From positions 22,263 through 86,262 of the forward strand of contig CAJTRO010000012.1 in NCBI GenBank assembly GCA_910579015.1: 64,000 nucleotides of DNA, given 5' to 3'. The stretch's first letter is position 1; each line of letters opens with the position of its first letter. The notes beneath the pieces are model-generated. The model was not told the DNA's origin. It did no database searches and saw nothing but the letters and a program-made list of their open reading frames with translations. Positions 63,048 through 64,000 of the stretch are shown in pieces. This DNA is from an uncultured Dorea sp. (GTDB lineage: Bacteria; Bacillota; Clostridia; Lachnospirales; Lachnospiraceae). The translations under genes were made by a program, and so were the position numbers.

Positions 63048-64000
63048 TTCAAATGAGAAATTAGTTGAGGTCCGTCATCTGAAGAAATATTTCAAAGTCA
63101 GCAAAGGGCTTCTTCATGCGGTAGACGACGTCAGCTTTTACATCAACAGAGGAGAAACTCTGGGACTTGTGGGCGAGTCGGGATGCGGGAAATCCACTAC
63201 CGGAAGGACGCTGATAAGGCTTTTGGAGGCCGATGGGGGCGAGGTTAATTTCCACGGTGAAAATATCCTGTCACTGGATAAAAAGCAGATGAAGAAATTC
63301 AGGGAAAATGTACAGATGGTTTTCCAGGATCCGTATTCCTGTCTGAATCCGAGGCTTTCCGTGTTCGACCTGATCGCGGAGCCTCTGACCAATATGGAGG
63401 AATACAGGCGGGATAAAAAGAAGCTGGACGCGAGAGTGCGTGAGCTCATGGACGTGGCGGGGCTTTCCAGGAGACTGATAAACGTATATCCCCACGAGCT
63501 GGACGGAGGAAGGAGACAGCGTGTGGGAATCGCCCGTGCTCTCTCTGTGAATCCGGAATTCATCGTGCTTGACGAGCCGGTTTCCGCGCTGGATGTATGT
63601 ATACAGGCCCAGATCATCAACCTGCTCAAGAGGCTGCAACAGGAGCTGAACCTTACGTACCTGTTCATTTCCCACGATCTGAGCGTAGTAAAGCATATCA
63701 GTAACCGCATCGGCGTCATGTACCTGGGTAAGATTGTGGAGTTAAGCGACTATCAGACAATCTTTGCGTCTCCGCGCCACCCGTATACGAAGGCTCTGCT
63801 CTCCGCGATCCCGATTCCTAAAGTGGGGATCGACAGGGATCAGATCATCTTAAGCGGAGACGTGCCAAGTCCGGTCAATCTTCCGGGCGGGTGCCGGTTT
63901 GCCGGCCGCTGTCCGTATGTGACCGAGCGCTGCCGGCAGGAGGAGCCAAAGCTTGAGCATGTGGGCGGCAATCAGTTTGTGGCATGTCATCTGGCAGAAG
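63040..64000 (+). CDS. Oligopeptide/dipeptide ABC transporter ATP-binding protein (DppF/OppF), partial
   Basis: The second ATPase; 320 codons are visible and it continues past the window end. Walker A GESGCGKSTT near residue 43, Q-loop VFQDPYSCLNPRLS, Walker B IVLDEPVSALDV and H-loop ISHDLS are canonical. The signature reads HELDGGRRQRVGIARAL, with LDGGR in place of LSGGQ, seen in some Clostridia DppF. A cysteine-containing tail (GGCRFAGRCPYVTERC) follows. ATG 63040 has AGGAGGTG upstream. A substrate-binding protein gene is not in view and may be further on. Confidence 0.93.
   Translation, partial: MSNSNEKLVEVRHLKKYFKVSKGLLHAVDDVSFYINRGETLGLVGESGCGKSTTGRTLIRLLEADGGEVNFHGENILSLDKKQMKKFRENVQMVFQDPYSCLNPRLSVFDLIAEPLTNMEEYRRDKKKLDARVRELMDVAGLSRRLINVYPHELDGGRRQRVGIARALSVNPEFIVLDEPVSALDVCIQAQIINLLKRLQQELNLTYLFISHDLSVVKHISNRIGVMYLGKIVELSDYQTIFASPRHPYTKALLSAIPIPKVGIDRDQIILSGDVPSPVNLPGGCRFAGRCPYVTERCRQEEPKLEHVGGNQFVACHLAE

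Overview
The window reads as chromosome of a spore-forming, low-to-mid GC Gram-positive gut-type Clostridium, most likely a member of the Lachnospiraceae. The support is the gene set (RNase J, CodY, IreB/RuvX/DUF1292 cluster, DUF5688, DUF6106, a PdaA-like deacetylase, sigK, HtrA and zinc-ribbon proteins of the type common in that family), strong AGGAGG ribosome sites, frequent TTG/GTG starts and clear sigma-A promoters. I cannot name the species from the sequence alone.

Layout. 1-7.5 kb: a partial PdaA-like deacetylase facing left, then a rightward probable operon (YdcF, ArsC/Spx-like, adenosine deaminase, Uma2-like, PrmA, RsmE, cysteine desulfurase, ThiI). 7.5-12.7 kb: an HPr-like gene facing left, then MtaB, IreB, RuvX, DUF1292, Fur and RNase J. 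12.8-18.8 kb: a hybrid histidine kinase with an orphan lipoprotein solute-binding protein, then a TrmR-like O-methyltransferase and a U32 peptidase (TrhP-like) pair. 18.9-32.9 kb: sigK, split by a 13.4 kb AT-rich element. 33-41.9 kb: a glycolipid/envelope trio, ComM-like ATPase, DprA, TopA, CodY. 42-50 kb: CIRCE-controlled groESL, guaB, galM, amidase, shikimate kinase, YqeG, cyclophilin lipoprotein. 50.8-58.4 kb: EF-P, DUF5688, tRNA-Arg(CCG), argS, AlaX-like editing protein, HtrA, zinc-ribbon protein. 58.5-64 kb: a PucR-type regulator divergent from an oligopeptide/dipeptide ABC transporter operon that runs off the end.

The most important observation is that sigK, the gene for the late mother-cell sporulation sigma factor, is interrupted in its region-4.2 helix-turn-helix. 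The last 16 codons of a normal sigK lie 13.37 kb away, immediately after a large serine recombinase gene. Joining the two halves at a shared GT dinucleotide (19455-19456 and 32828-32829) restores a standard SigK carboxy-terminus in frame. This is the architecture of a 'skin' (sigK intervening) element. The SigK here has no pro-sequence and is preceded by a sequence matching the sigma-K promoter consensus, so excision may be a main control point. The ends of the element rejoin to a nearly perfect 18-bp palindrome, as expected for attP of a serine recombinase.

Inside the element are a primase-helicase, a strongly structured non-coding segment, an XRE repressor divergent from a protein with an endonuclease III-like HhH/4Fe-4S region, a cysteine-containing leucine-rich-repeat protein, a seven-gene operon starting with a small serine resolvase (phosphatase-like, alpha/beta-hydrolase and four small unknown proteins with similar first ~20 residues), a zinc-finger protein of unknown role, a 42-residue protein, and the large serine recombinase. 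Gene content suggests a mobilisable or satellite-like element domesticated, or in the course of being domesticated, as a sporulation switch.
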